Below are positions 13,287-20,795 of a stretch of DNA of 20,979 bases, one piece after another. The notes under the pieces are model-generated. The model did not search any database. It had not been told where the DNA came from and saw only the letters and a program-made list of their open reading frames with translations. The translations under genes and the position numbers were made by a program. Position 1 is the stretch's first letter; every line of letters begins with the position of its first letter. Source of the DNA: an uncultured Clostridia bacterium (GTDB lineage: Bacteria; Bacillota; Clostridia; TANB77; UBA1234); contig CANQLS010000004.1 in assembly GCA_947624765.1 (NCBI GenBank), positions 1-20,979 of the forward strand, in the 5' to 3' direction.

Positions 13287-13332
13287 TTGCCCCCAAAATG
13301 CATTAATGTAATCGAAAGTTGGTGAGTAATAC

Positions 13333-14034
13333 ATGAATAAGAAGATACTAATTGTAGATGATGATAAAAATATATGTGAGCTTTTAAGCCTTTATTTAAA
13401 AAATGAAGGATATCAGGTGGTATTTGCATATGACGGAAGTGAAGCCGTTACAAAGGCAAAAGAGGAAAAACCAAACTTAATTGTTTTAGATGTGATGATG
13501 CCAGTTATTAATGGCTGGGAAGCTTGCAAATTGATTAGACAATTTACAGATGTACCAATTATTATGCTTACTGCTTTAGATACATTAGAAAATAAGGTAC
13601 AAGGATTAAATATTGGGGCTGATGATTATATTGTAAAACCATTTGAACCAGTTGAAGTAGTTGCTAGGATTAATGCACATATGAGAAGGCAAGATGCAAA
13701 TACTGATAAAACTTCTGAGGCTACAGATGCTTCGGAAATAGAAGTAGACAATTTAAGCGTTAATATGGATAAATACGAAGTGAAGCTTAACGGAAAATTG
13801 GTAACTGATTTAAAACCAAAGGAAATTCAATTATTACATTTTTTTATGCTTAATAAAAATCAAGTTTTTACACGTGAACAGCTTTTAGATAAAGTTTGGG
13901 GATATGAATATTTTGGTGGTACAAGAACAGTTGATGTGCATATAAAAAGTGTAAGAGAAAAATTGAGTAGTAGTAAAAACAAATGGGAAATTAAAACAAT
14001 ATGGAATGTAGGATATAAATTTGAGATTCAGTAG
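13333..14034 (+). CDS. OmpR/PhoB-family response regulator
   Basis: This 233-residue protein has a receiver domain (1-120) with the acidic triad at residues 9-11 (VDDDKN), phospho-acceptor Asp53 (VLDVMMP), Thr80 (IMLTALD) and Lys102 (YIVKPFEP). A winged-helix DNA-binding domain (about 135-233) carries the family signature 'R-E-Q-L-L-D-K-V-W-G-Y-E' and TRTVDVHIKSVREKL. It is a complete transcription factor of the PhoB/PhoP/ResD type. GGTGAG (13321-13326) is a modest ribosome binding site. It begins a five-gene unit with its kinase 15 bases downstream. The 11-bp direct repeat arrays at 12004 and 12954 are the type of site this family binds, so autoregulation is likely. Whether it senses phosphate cannot be told from the sequence. 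Confidence 0.93.
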   Translation: MNKKILIVDDDKNICELLSLYLKNEGYQVVFAYDGSEAVTKAKEEKPNLIVLDVMMPVINGWEACKLIRQFTDVPIIMLTALDTLENKVQGLNIGADDYIVKPFEPVEVVARINAHMRRQDANTDKTSEATDASEIEVDNLSVNMDKYEVKLNGKLVTDLKPKEIQLLHFFMLNKNQVFTREQLLDKVWGYEYFGGTRTVDVHIKSVREKLSSSKNKWEIKTIWNVGYKFEIQ

Positions 14035-14049
14035 TAGATAGGGGATTGT

Positions 14050-15441
14050 ATGTTTAAAAGTATATATTTGAGATTGGTTACAACATATTTAACATTGTTT
14101 TTAGTAATTATTTTGCTTATATCTTTTTTTACTCTTAGTATTTTTTATAAAGAGTTTGCCAATCAAGCTGAGCAAAATTTATTAAATGCAGGTATTAGAA
14201 CAAATGCATTAATGACAAGATATTATGATAATGAAATTTCTAAGGTGGAATTAACATCTTGGATTAATGCAATGAGTTATATTTCTAATATCAAAATTTA
14301 TATACTTAATCCTGATACAAGTGTTTTACATCAAGTTTCTAATGAAGAGGAAATGTCTATTAGTGAACAAATAAGAGCCGATATTAAGTCTGTTATGGAG
14401 GGCGAAACGGTTAAAAGAATGAGCCCTTTCAAAATGGATACTGGTAGCGAGATTGTGTATGTGGGAATGCCACTTACTTATAATGATAAAATTAGTGGTA
14501 TTATTATGTTATTCTCACCATTTACAGAGTTAAATGCAATTTTAAAGCAAGCACTTTTAACTATTGGTGCAGTGATTTTGATTTCTATATTAATTTGTAC
14601 ACTTGCAATTTTAAGAATATCTATAAAAATATCTGAACCAATCCGCGTAATTAGTGATTATGCTAAAAAAATTGGTAAAGGCGAAGAAGTACCAGATATT
14701 GAAATTAATTCTAAAGATGAAATTGGTATGCTGGCACAATCATTTAATGAAATGAAGAAAGAGATTTCTGTAGCTGAGCAAATGAGAAGAGAAATTGTTG
14801 CAAATGTTTCACATGAACTAAGGACCCCACTTACTTCTATTATAGGATTTATTAAAGGTATTTTAGATGGTGTTATTAGTAAAGAAGATGAAAACAAATA
14901 TTTATCGATTGCTTATGAAGAAGCTAATCGATTAAAAGAATTAACAAAAGATATTGTAGATGTTGCAAAATTAGAATCTGGAAGTACAAAGTTATATAAA
15001 GAAGAATTTGTATTAAATGAATTAGCAAAAGATGTATATTTAGAATTGGAAGAATTAGTTAAAGAAAAAAATCTTGATTTTATTTTAGACGAAAAAGATG
15101 AAAATATTGTTATTAATGCAGATAAAGCTAGAATAAGACAAGTGTTGATAAATGTTATTAATAATTCTATTAAATTTACAAATGAAGGATATATTAAATT
15201 AACAATAGAAAAATATTTAGATAAGGTTAAAATCGAAGTTGAAGATACTGGTATAGGCATTCAAAAGGATAAAATTTCTTATTTATTTAATAAATTTTAT
15301 ACTGCAAATGACTATGGTAATGCAACTTCTGGCGCTGGACTTGGTCTAAATATTGTGAAGAATATTATTGATATGCACGAAGGAAAAGTAAGTGTTGAAA
15401 GCACGCTTAACAAAGGAACAATAGTTACAATTATTATTTAG
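14050..15441 (+). CDS. Membrane sensor histidine kinase (HAMP-HisKA-HATPase)
   Basis: This 463-residue kinase has TM1 at about 10-32, an extracytoplasmic sensor of about 130 residues (35-165), TM2 at about 168-190 (LLTIGAVILISILICTLAIL) and a HAMP domain (about 192-245). HisKA has phospho-acceptor His255 in NVSHELRTPLTSIIGF. The HATPase has the N box LINVINNSIKFTN (about 366-378), G1 DTGIGI (399-404) and G2 SGAGLGLNIVKNI (428-440). There is no PAS domain between HAMP and HisKA, unlike Bacillus PhoR. All catalytic elements are intact. It is translated 15 bases after the response regulator and is its evident partner. The signal sensed is unknown; the two exported small proteins that follow could feed it. 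Confidence 0.94.
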   Translation: MFKSIYLRLVTTYLTLFLVIILLISFFTLSIFYKEFANQAEQNLLNAGIRTNALMTRYYDNEISKVELTSWINAMSYISNIKIYILNPDTSVLHQVSNEEEMSISEQIRADIKSVMEGETVKRMSPFKMDTGSEIVYVGMPLTYNDKISGIIMLFSPFTELNAILKQALLTIGAVILISILICTLAILRISIKISEPIRVISDYAKKIGKGEEVPDIEINSKDEIGMLAQSFNEMKKEISVAEQMRREIVANVSHELRTPLTSIIGFIKGILDGVISKEDENKYLSIAYEEANRLKELTKDIVDVAKLESGSTKLYKEEFVLNELAKDVYLELEELVKEKNLDFILDEKDENIVINADKARIRQVLINVINNSIKFTNEGYIKLTIEKYLDKVKIEVEDTGIGIQKDKISYLFNKFYTANDYGNATSGAGLGLNIVKNIIDMHEGKVSVESTLNKGTIVTIII

Positions 15442-15471
15442 ACTAAAAATAATAGAAAGGCGGAAGGATAA

Positions 15472-15915
15472 GTGAATAATATTTTTAAATTTATTAGTAC
15501 CATTTTAATGGTTATCTTAATACTTATCTTAGTTTGGGTTCTTGTATCTTATTACAGAGAAGAACCTGTTACGTTTGTGTCGCCTACTAATAATATTAAT
15601 GTTGTAAGTACTGATCAAGTAGGTTCTATTGTAGATGAATTAGGAAAAGATGACAACAATACTCCAATTGATGATGTTACACCAATTGAAAATAATAAAA
15701 CATCTGAAGATAATTCACAAGAAAATATTCCAACTGAGCCAAATACAACAGATCCTTTGGTAATAGAATCTACTATTCCAACTTCTAATTCGGAAAAACA
15801 AGAAATTTTATCGGAAATTGATAAAACATTAATGGAGTTATTAGAAGTTGTTGATAAAGTTAAACCAATTGATGAAACTCGCTTAGAAGGTGGAGAAAGC
15901 GAGGTGCAAGAGTGA
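15472..15915 (+). CDS. Small single-pass membrane protein in the two-component operon
   Basis: This 147-residue protein starts at GTG 15472, after GGAAGGATAA. One hydrophobic helix (about 8-28, ISTILMVILILILVWVLVSY) is followed by a polar extracytoplasmic region rich in Asn, Thr, Asp and Pro (30-105). A short predicted helix at the end (EKQEILSEIDKTLMELLEVV) follows. The topology is probably N-in/C-out. No family is recognised. The C-terminal helix resembles the helical repeats of the next protein, with which its stop codon overlaps (GTGA), so the two are translationally coupled and may work together at the membrane surface. Confidence 0.82.
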   Translation: MNNIFKFISTILMVILILILVWVLVSYYREEPVTFVSPTNNINVVSTDQVGSIVDELGKDDNNTPIDDVTPIENNKTSEDNSQENIPTEPNTTDPLVIESTIPTSNSEKQEILSEIDKTLMELLEVVDKVKPIDETRLEGGESEVQE

Positions 15916-16418
15916 AAAAGATAGCACTTTGCTTTATGATTATGACTTTATTTCTATTAGGAAGTTGTGTATTAGCTACAGAAGGTGAAACAGAAGATGA
16001 TGCACATATACCTTCTATGTCGGTTGAAGAATTTGTTATTATGACACAAGCAAAACAGGCTAAGGTAGATATTATTAAGAAAAACAACGTTGAAATGCAA
16101 GACTTAAAAGAAGAATTAAAAGAAAAAATTGTAAAGGCAGCAGAGAAGATTAATGCAATGAAAATTGAAATATCGCAAAATACTGTAGTTATAACAGAAG
16201 AACAGTTATCAGAATTAAAAGAACTCTTGCAATTTTTACAAGATTCGAAAGATACACTAGAAGTAGATGTAGAACGAACTTTAAGTGATATTGATAAAAT
16301 TTTAGATTTAATAGTAACAAAAGGTATGCAATTAGAACAATATGATAAATTGATAGAAAAACAAAATGATGTAATTGTGAAAATGAAAACAGTAATGGCT
16401 ACGGTGGAAAAAATATAA
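15912..16418 (+). CDS. Exported coiled-coil protein, possible lipoprotein
   Basis: This 168-residue protein starts at GTG 15912, overlapping the previous stop by four bases, with GAGGTG upstream. The N-terminus is a signal peptide (MKKIALCFMIMTLFLLGSC). LGSC could be a lipobox with Cys19 as the lipidated residue, or signal peptidase I could cut after VLA at 22. The mature part is almost all helical and coiled-coil (about 35-165: EMQDLKEELKEKIVKAAEKI and similar), with no catalytic motif. It could be a partner of the membrane protein before it or an accessory sensor for the kinase. No family is recognised. Confidence 0.82.
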   Translation: MKKIALCFMIMTLFLLGSCVLATEGETEDDAHIPSMSVEEFVIMTQAKQAKVDIIKKNNVEMQDLKEELKEKIVKAAEKINAMKIEISQNTVVITEEQLSELKELLQFLQDSKDTLEVDVERTLSDIDKILDLIVTKGMQLEQYDKLIEKQNDVIVKMKTVMATVEKI

Positions 16419-16428
16419 GGAGAATACA

Positions 16429-17337
16429 ATGGGGTTTTTTGAAAAATTAAAACAGGGATTAACTAAAACAAAAGAAGCAATAAGTAATCAAATTAATAAT
16501 GTATTTAGTAATTTTAGAAAAGTAGACGAGGAGTTGCTTGAAGAACTAGAAGAAGCTTTAATTATGTCAGATGTAGGTGTAGAAACATCTGTAAAGATTA
16601 TTGATAATCTAAGAAATAGAATTAAATTAGAAAAAGTAGAAGATGCCGATAAGGTAAAAGAAGTTTTAAAAGAAGAAATCGCAAAGATTTTAAGTGAAAA
16701 AGATACAACACTTCATTTAGAAAATACGCCGGCTGTTATCTTAGTAGTTGGTGTAAATGGAGCAGGTAAGACTACGTCTATAGGTAAAATGGCAGCTAAT
16801 TTAAAAGCTGACGGGAAAAAAGTTTTAGTTGCAGCTGCAGATACATTTAGGGCTGCAGCAATTGATCAATTAGAGGTTTGGACTAACCGCGCACAAGTCG
16901 ATTTATTAAAACGTCCAGAAGGCTCTGATCCTGCATCTGTTGTATTTGATGCTGCAAGAAAAGCTAAAGAAGATAATTATGATGTTTTAATTGTAGACAC
17001 AGCAGGAAGGCTTCATAGTAAGAAAAATTTAATGGACGAATTAGGAAAAATGCAACGAGTGTTAGAAAAAGAATTACCAACTTCTTCACAAGAGGTACTT
17101 ATTGTGTTAGACGGTACAACGGGCCAAAATGCTCTAATACAAGCGAAAGAATTTGCTGAAGTAACAAATATTACAGGAATTATTTTAACAAAATTAGACG
17201 GTACTGCAAAAGGTGGTGTAGTAATAGGGATTTGTTCCGAATTAAATATGCCAGTTAAATTCATTGGAGTAGGAGAGCAAATTTCAGATTTGCAAGTATT
17301 TAATCCAAAAGATTTTGCAAATGCATTGTTAGAATAA
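16429..17337 (+). CDS. ftsY: Signal recognition particle receptor FtsY
   Basis: FtsY docks the SRP-ribosome complex at the membrane and activates GTP hydrolysis together with Ffh. This 302-residue form has the N domain (1-95) directly at its start and lacks the long acidic A domain of E. coli, as is usual in Firmicutes. G-domain motifs are complete: GVNGAGKTT (108-116), DTFRAAA (138-144), DTAGRLH (190-196) and TKLDGTAKGG (254-263). The N-terminal GFFEKLKQGLTKTKEAI is the membrane-binding amphipathic segment. AAGGAG lies 7 bases before ATG 16429. It is the last gene of the two-component operon, so an essential gene appears to sit under that regulator's promoter unless an internal promoter exists. 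Confidence 0.97.
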   Translation: MGFFEKLKQGLTKTKEAISNQINNVFSNFRKVDEELLEELEEALIMSDVGVETSVKIIDNLRNRIKLEKVEDADKVKEVLKEEIAKILSEKDTTLHLENTPAVILVVGVNGAGKTTSIGKMAANLKADGKKVLVAAADTFRAAAIDQLEVWTNRAQVDLLKRPEGSDPASVVFDAARKAKEDNYDVLIVDTAGRLHSKKNLMDELGKMQRVLEKELPTSSQEVLIVLDGTTGQNALIQAKEFAEVTNITGIILTKLDGTAKGGVVIGICSELNMPVKFIGVGEQISDLQVFNPKDFANALLE

Positions 17338-17353
17338 ATTGAAAAGAATTGTT

Positions 17354-17388
17354 AAAAATACTCATTAGGTGATTTAATGAGTATTTTT
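17354..17388 (+). terminator. Terminator-like hairpin that contains the DUF5665 start codon
   Basis: AAAAATACTCATT (17354-17366) and AATGAGTATTTTT (17376-17388) form a perfect 13-bp stem, extended by an A-T pair. The ATG of the next gene is at 17377-17379, inside the 3' arm, and its ribosome binding site AGGTGAT (17367-17373) is in the loop. The T-run lies in the 3' arm. It can end ftsY transcription or hide the start codon in read-through mRNA. Confidence 0.75.
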
Positions 17389-17658
17389 CATAGTAAATTA
17401 GAAAAGAAGATTGATAAACTCTCTCAAAAAATTGAGATGATAAAAATAAATGAATATGTATTATTAATGCAGGATACAAAAAAACTTCTATGGAAAAATT
17501 TTTTAGCAGGAATAAGTAGAGGAATTGGTTCAGCAATTGGTTTTACTATTTTAGGTGCAATAGTATTACTTATTTTGCGAAAGCTTGTATTACTTAACAT
17601 ACCTGTCATTGGTAATTTTATAAAAGACATTATTGAAATTGTGGAGCAAAGAAAATAA
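17377..17658 (+). CDS. DUF5665 small membrane protein
   Basis: This 93-residue protein has a charged, coiled-coil-like N-terminal helix (LEKKIDKLSQKIEMIKINEY), the family block 'K-N-F-L-A-G-I-x-R-G-I-G-x-A-I-G-F-T-I-L-G-A' at about 46-67, and a hydrophobic segment (about 52-74). A C-terminal amphipathic helix (NFIKDIIEIVEQRK) follows. It matches the DUF5665 pattern known from Clostridia; the function is unknown. AGGTGAT precedes ATG 17377. Both the ribosome binding site and the start codon are inside the hairpin at 17354-17388, so expression should be low or conditional. No separate promoter is visible; the first 12 bases of the coding region are also the 3' arm of the hairpin. Confidence 0.82.
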   Translation: MSIFHSKLEKKIDKLSQKIEMIKINEYVLLMQDTKKLLWKNFLAGISRGIGSAIGFTILGAIVLLILRKLVLLNIPVIGNFIKDIIEIVEQRK

Positions 17659-17680
17659 TGTACGACTTGGTCAAAACATA

Positions 17681-17709
17681 TTATCAAAATATTGGTATTA
17701 TGATATACT
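17681..17709 (+). promoter_or_regulatory. Promoter of the second acyl-CoA ligase gene
   Basis: TTATCA (17681-17686) and TATACT (17704-17709) with a 17-bp spacer, 32 bp before the start codon. Confidence 0.55.
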
Positions 17710-17741
17710 AATACAAACATTCCAAATTTGAGGAGGAATAT

Positions 17742-19442
17742 ATGAAAAAAAATTTGTCCGTTATGGAGCCAGATAAATTTGATAATATGAAAGAATTAAT
17801 ACAAAATACAGTCAAAAAGTATCCTAATGATTTAGCCTTCAAATTGAAAATTAAAGATGGTAAATATCGTGAAATTACATATACAGAGTTTTATGAAAAT
17901 ATAGTATCATTTGGAGCATATCTTTTGGAAAAAGGTTATCAAGGTAAAAAGATAGCTTTGATTGGAAGAAATCGTTATGAATGGCTTCTTTCATATTTTG
18001 CAACACTTTGTGGTGTAGGAATTATCGTGCCTTTAGATAAAGGTCTTCCGCCTCAAGAAATTTCTTCTTCACTTAAGCGTAGCAATTGTGAAGTTATAAT
18101 TTTCGAATCTAAATATGAAGAAGTTATGAAAAATATTAAAGAAAATGAAAATACTACCGTAAAAGAATTTATTTGCATGGACGATAAAACAGAATTCATG
18201 CCTATTTCACGTTGCTTAGAAGAAGGAAGAAAATTATCACATAAAAAGTATTTAAATCAAAAAATAGATTCTGATGCACCAACTATTCATTTATATACTT
18301 CTGGAACTACTTCATCTTCAAAAGCAGTTATGCTTTCTCAAAAAAATGTAACTTCTAACGTAAGAGCTTTGTCATCTGCAGTAAAAAAACAAGAAAATGA
18401 TGTTGTAATTGCATTTTTACCTTTTCATCATACACTTGGTATGATAGGCACATTATATTGTTTGGCTTATGGAGTGCCACTTGTATTTTGTGATGGTTTA
18501 AGATACATTAAGCAAAACTTAGTTGAGTACGGTGTTACTGTATTTATATCAGTTCCACTTATTATTGAAAGTATGTATCAAAAAATTATGCAAGAGGTAG
18601 AGAAACAAGGAAAACTAAAAAAATTGAAATTTGGTATGATGATTTCAAAATTTTTGCAAAAGTTTGGAATTGATATAAGAAGAAAGTTATTTCAAGATGT
18701 TCTTAATGGCTTAGGCGGTAGATTAAGATTAATTGTAAATGGTGGAGCGGCAATTGAAAGAACTGCTTTGGAGGGCTTTAGAAATTTTGGTATAGAAACT
18801 TTGCAAGGCTATGGTTTAACTGAAACATCACCTATTTTAACTGTAGAGAGAATTGGAGAAACGAAACGCGACTCAGTAGGATATCCATTACCAGAGGTTG
18901 AAGTTGCAATTGAAAATCCAGATGAAAATGGTGTAGGCGAAATTAAAGCAAAAGGTCCTAACATTATGAAAGGCTATTATGAAAATGAAGAAATGACAAA
19001 TGAAGTATTAAAGGACGGTTGGTTTTATACAGGCGATTTGGGACGTATTGATAAAGATGGATTTTTATACATAACAGGCAGAAAGAAAAATGTTATTGTT
19101 TTGAAGAATGGAAAGAATGTATTTCCTGAAGAGTTAGAAACAGAATTATTGGGTTATCCTTATATTCTTGAAGCATTAGTTTATGATGTAATAGATAAAG
19201 AAAAAAATGTTACGCTAGGTGCAAAAATTGTATATAATAAGGAAATGTTTGCTGATAAAACGCCAGAAGAAATACAATCATTAATTTGGAAAGACATTAA
19301 AGATTTTAATAAAACAATGACAAACTATAAACATATTCAAGAAATTATTGTAACAGATGAACCAATGGAAAAGACTAGTACGAATAAGATTAAGAGATTT
19401 GTTGAGATAGAGAAGATTAGAAATTTAATGAATAATGGATAA
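17742..19442 (+). CDS. Long-chain acyl-CoA synthetase / AMP-dependent ligase (copy 2)
   Basis: This 566-residue ANL enzyme is collinear with the ligase at 10328. Its motifs are LYTSGTTSSSKAVMLS (about 184-199), YGLTETSP (about 355), GWFYTGDLG (about 428), GRKKNVIVLKNGKNVFPEE (about 447-465) and TSTNKIKR with the A10 Lys (about 546). Long identical blocks such as NRYEW, VPLDK, ENTTVK and KDGF show that the two are paralogues. The N-terminal segment is about 9 residues longer here. The expected reaction is acyl-CoA formation from a fatty acid, ATP and CoA; differing binding pockets may give different chain preference. GGAGGAA lies before ATG 17742. Unlike copy 1 it has no adjacent regulator gene. 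Confidence 0.92.
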   Translation: MKKNLSVMEPDKFDNMKELIQNTVKKYPNDLAFKLKIKDGKYREITYTEFYENIVSFGAYLLEKGYQGKKIALIGRNRYEWLLSYFATLCGVGIIVPLDKGLPPQEISSSLKRSNCEVIIFESKYEEVMKNIKENENTTVKEFICMDDKTEFMPISRCLEEGRKLSHKKYLNQKIDSDAPTIHLYTSGTTSSSKAVMLSQKNVTSNVRALSSAVKKQENDVVIAFLPFHHTLGMIGTLYCLAYGVPLVFCDGLRYIKQNLVEYGVTVFISVPLIIESMYQKIMQEVEKQGKLKKLKFGMMISKFLQKFGIDIRRKLFQDVLNGLGGRLRLIVNGGAAIERTALEGFRNFGIETLQGYGLTETSPILTVERIGETKRDSVGYPLPEVEVAIENPDENGVGEIKAKGPNIMKGYYENEEMTNEVLKDGWFYTGDLGRIDKDGFLYITGRKKNVIVLKNGKNVFPEELETELLGYPYILEALVYDVIDKEKNVTLGAKIVYNKEMFADKTPEEIQSLIWKDIKDFNKTMTNYKHIQEIIVTDEPMEKTSTNKIKRFVEIEKIRNLMNNG

Positions 19443-19479
19443 TTCATAATTTACTATATCTTTGGGGGGAATAAGAAAA

Positions 19480-20739
19480 ATGAAAATTGGTTTTGTGTCA
19501 TTAGGCTGTAGTAAAAATTTAGTTGATACAGAAAGAATGATAACATATTACAAAGAACAAGGTTATGAGGTGGTTAATATTCCACAAGAAGCAGATATTA
19601 TTGTGGTTAATACTTGTGGATTTATTGAAAGTGCAAAAAAAGAAGCAATTGATACAATTTTAGAAATGGCAGATTATAAAAATAATGGAAATTGTAAAAA
19701 GCTTATCGTGACAGGTTGTTTAGTGGAACGATATTATGAAGAACTACAAAAGGAATTACCAGAAGTAGATTTATTTATTCCGCTTCGTGATTATATGAAC
19801 GCTTTTCAAAATTTAGAAAAATATGAGAGGCAAATTACTACAGGAGAAAATTATGCATATCTTAAAATTGCAGAAGGATGTAGTAATAATTGTACATATT
19901 GTGCAATCCCGTTAATTAGAGGTCCTTATATTAGTAGACCGATGAATGATATTTTAGAAGAAGCAAAAACATTATCACAAAAAGGAATTCAAGAAATTAT
20001 TGTTATTGCACAGGACACAACTAAATATGGAATTGACTTATATGGAGAAAGTAAATTGCCTGAACTATTACAAGAGTTGTGCAAGTTTAATTTTAAATGG
20101 ATTCGTTTTTTATATGCTTATCCAGAAAGCATTACAGAAGAATTAATTCAAGTTGTAAAAAATAATCCAAAGATTTGCCATTACTTTGACATTCCTGTTC
20201 AACATATTTCTGACACTGTTTAGAAACGAATGAGTAGAAAAACGACAGGCGAAAGAATAAAAAATATTATTAAAAAAATACGTGAGGAAATTCCAGATGT
20301 TATTTTGAGAACATCATTAATAGTAGGTTTTCCTGGAGAAACTGAAGATGATTTTGAGGAATTAAAAAAATTTGTAAAAGATACAAAATGGGATAGATTA
20401 GGTGTATTTCCTTATTCAGCAGAAGATGGTACACCAGCAATAAAATTAAAAGAACATATTGATGATAAAACAAAACAAAAACGTTATCGTGAAATTATGC
20501 GAATACAAAAACGTATTTCTAATAAAAAGAATCAAGAGATGTTAGAAAAAGAATTATCTTGCATGATAGAAAATGAAACTGATGACGGAAAATATTATAT
20601 TGGAAGATCTTATCGTGATGTACCAGATGAAGATGGTGTAGTATTCATAAAAAAAGATAAAAAACATAAAAGTAAAGACTTTGTGAAAGTTCTAGTTACA
20701 GACTCAGCCGATTATGATTTAGTTGGTATTGAAAAGTAA
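19480..20739 (+). pseudogene. rimO: RimO, ribosomal protein S12 methylthiotransferase, interrupted by an in-frame TAG
   Basis: RimO adds a methylthio group to an Asp of ribosomal protein S12 with radical SAM chemistry. The frame from ATG 19480 (GGGGGGA upstream) has the MTTase domain with Cys10 (LGCSKN), Cys46 (NTCGFIE) and Cys80 (TGCLVERY), and the radical SAM motif Cys134, Cys138, Cys141 (EGCSNNCTYC). Codon 248 (20221-20223) is TAG, inside the conserved FDIPVQHISDTV-x-KRMSRK block where relatives have Leu. The same frame then continues without shift through the barrel (LRTSLIVGFPGE) to a TRAM domain, for 419 residues in total. TTG to TAG is a single change at 20222. Restart at ATG 20230 would not rebuild the enzyme. 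It could be a nonsense mutation, strain variation or sequence error; pgsA follows as in many Firmicutes. Confidence 0.88.
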
Positions 20740-20795
20740 CATTGTTAATCAATTAAGAAAATATATTAATATATATGAAAGGAATGATTTTAAAA

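Noticed and set aside
13234..13332. A c-di-GMP (GEMM-I) riboswitch before the response regulator, suggested by GGGGCGAAAGCC.
   Set aside because: The flanking conserved parts (the GGCAAACC-type strand and the ATGG-GCC tetraloop-receptor side) are not found; it is kept only as an unassigned structured block.
13205..13429. Minus-strand reading frames here and elsewhere, for example 555-950, 15860-16429 and 14913-15260.
   Set aside because: They lie opposite clear plus-strand genes, lack ribosome binding sites, and have Ser/Ile/Phe-rich composition typical of antisense frames in AT-rich DNA.
13333..15441. Naming the two-component genes phoB/phoR (or phoP/phoR).
   Set aside because: Domain layout and nearby Pho-like repeats fit, but the kinase lacks the PAS domain of known PhoR and no phosphate transport genes are in the window.
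19462..19479. RimO start at TTG 19462.
   Set aside because: The TTG overlaps the GGGGGGA ribosome binding site; ATG 19480 gives the standard MKIGFVSLGC start.
19480..20739. TAG read as a sense codon (recoded genetic code) to explain rimO.
   Set aside because: TAG is the normal stop of several genes here, including those ending at 1658, 6051, 10312, 14034 and 15441, with no conserved extension after them.
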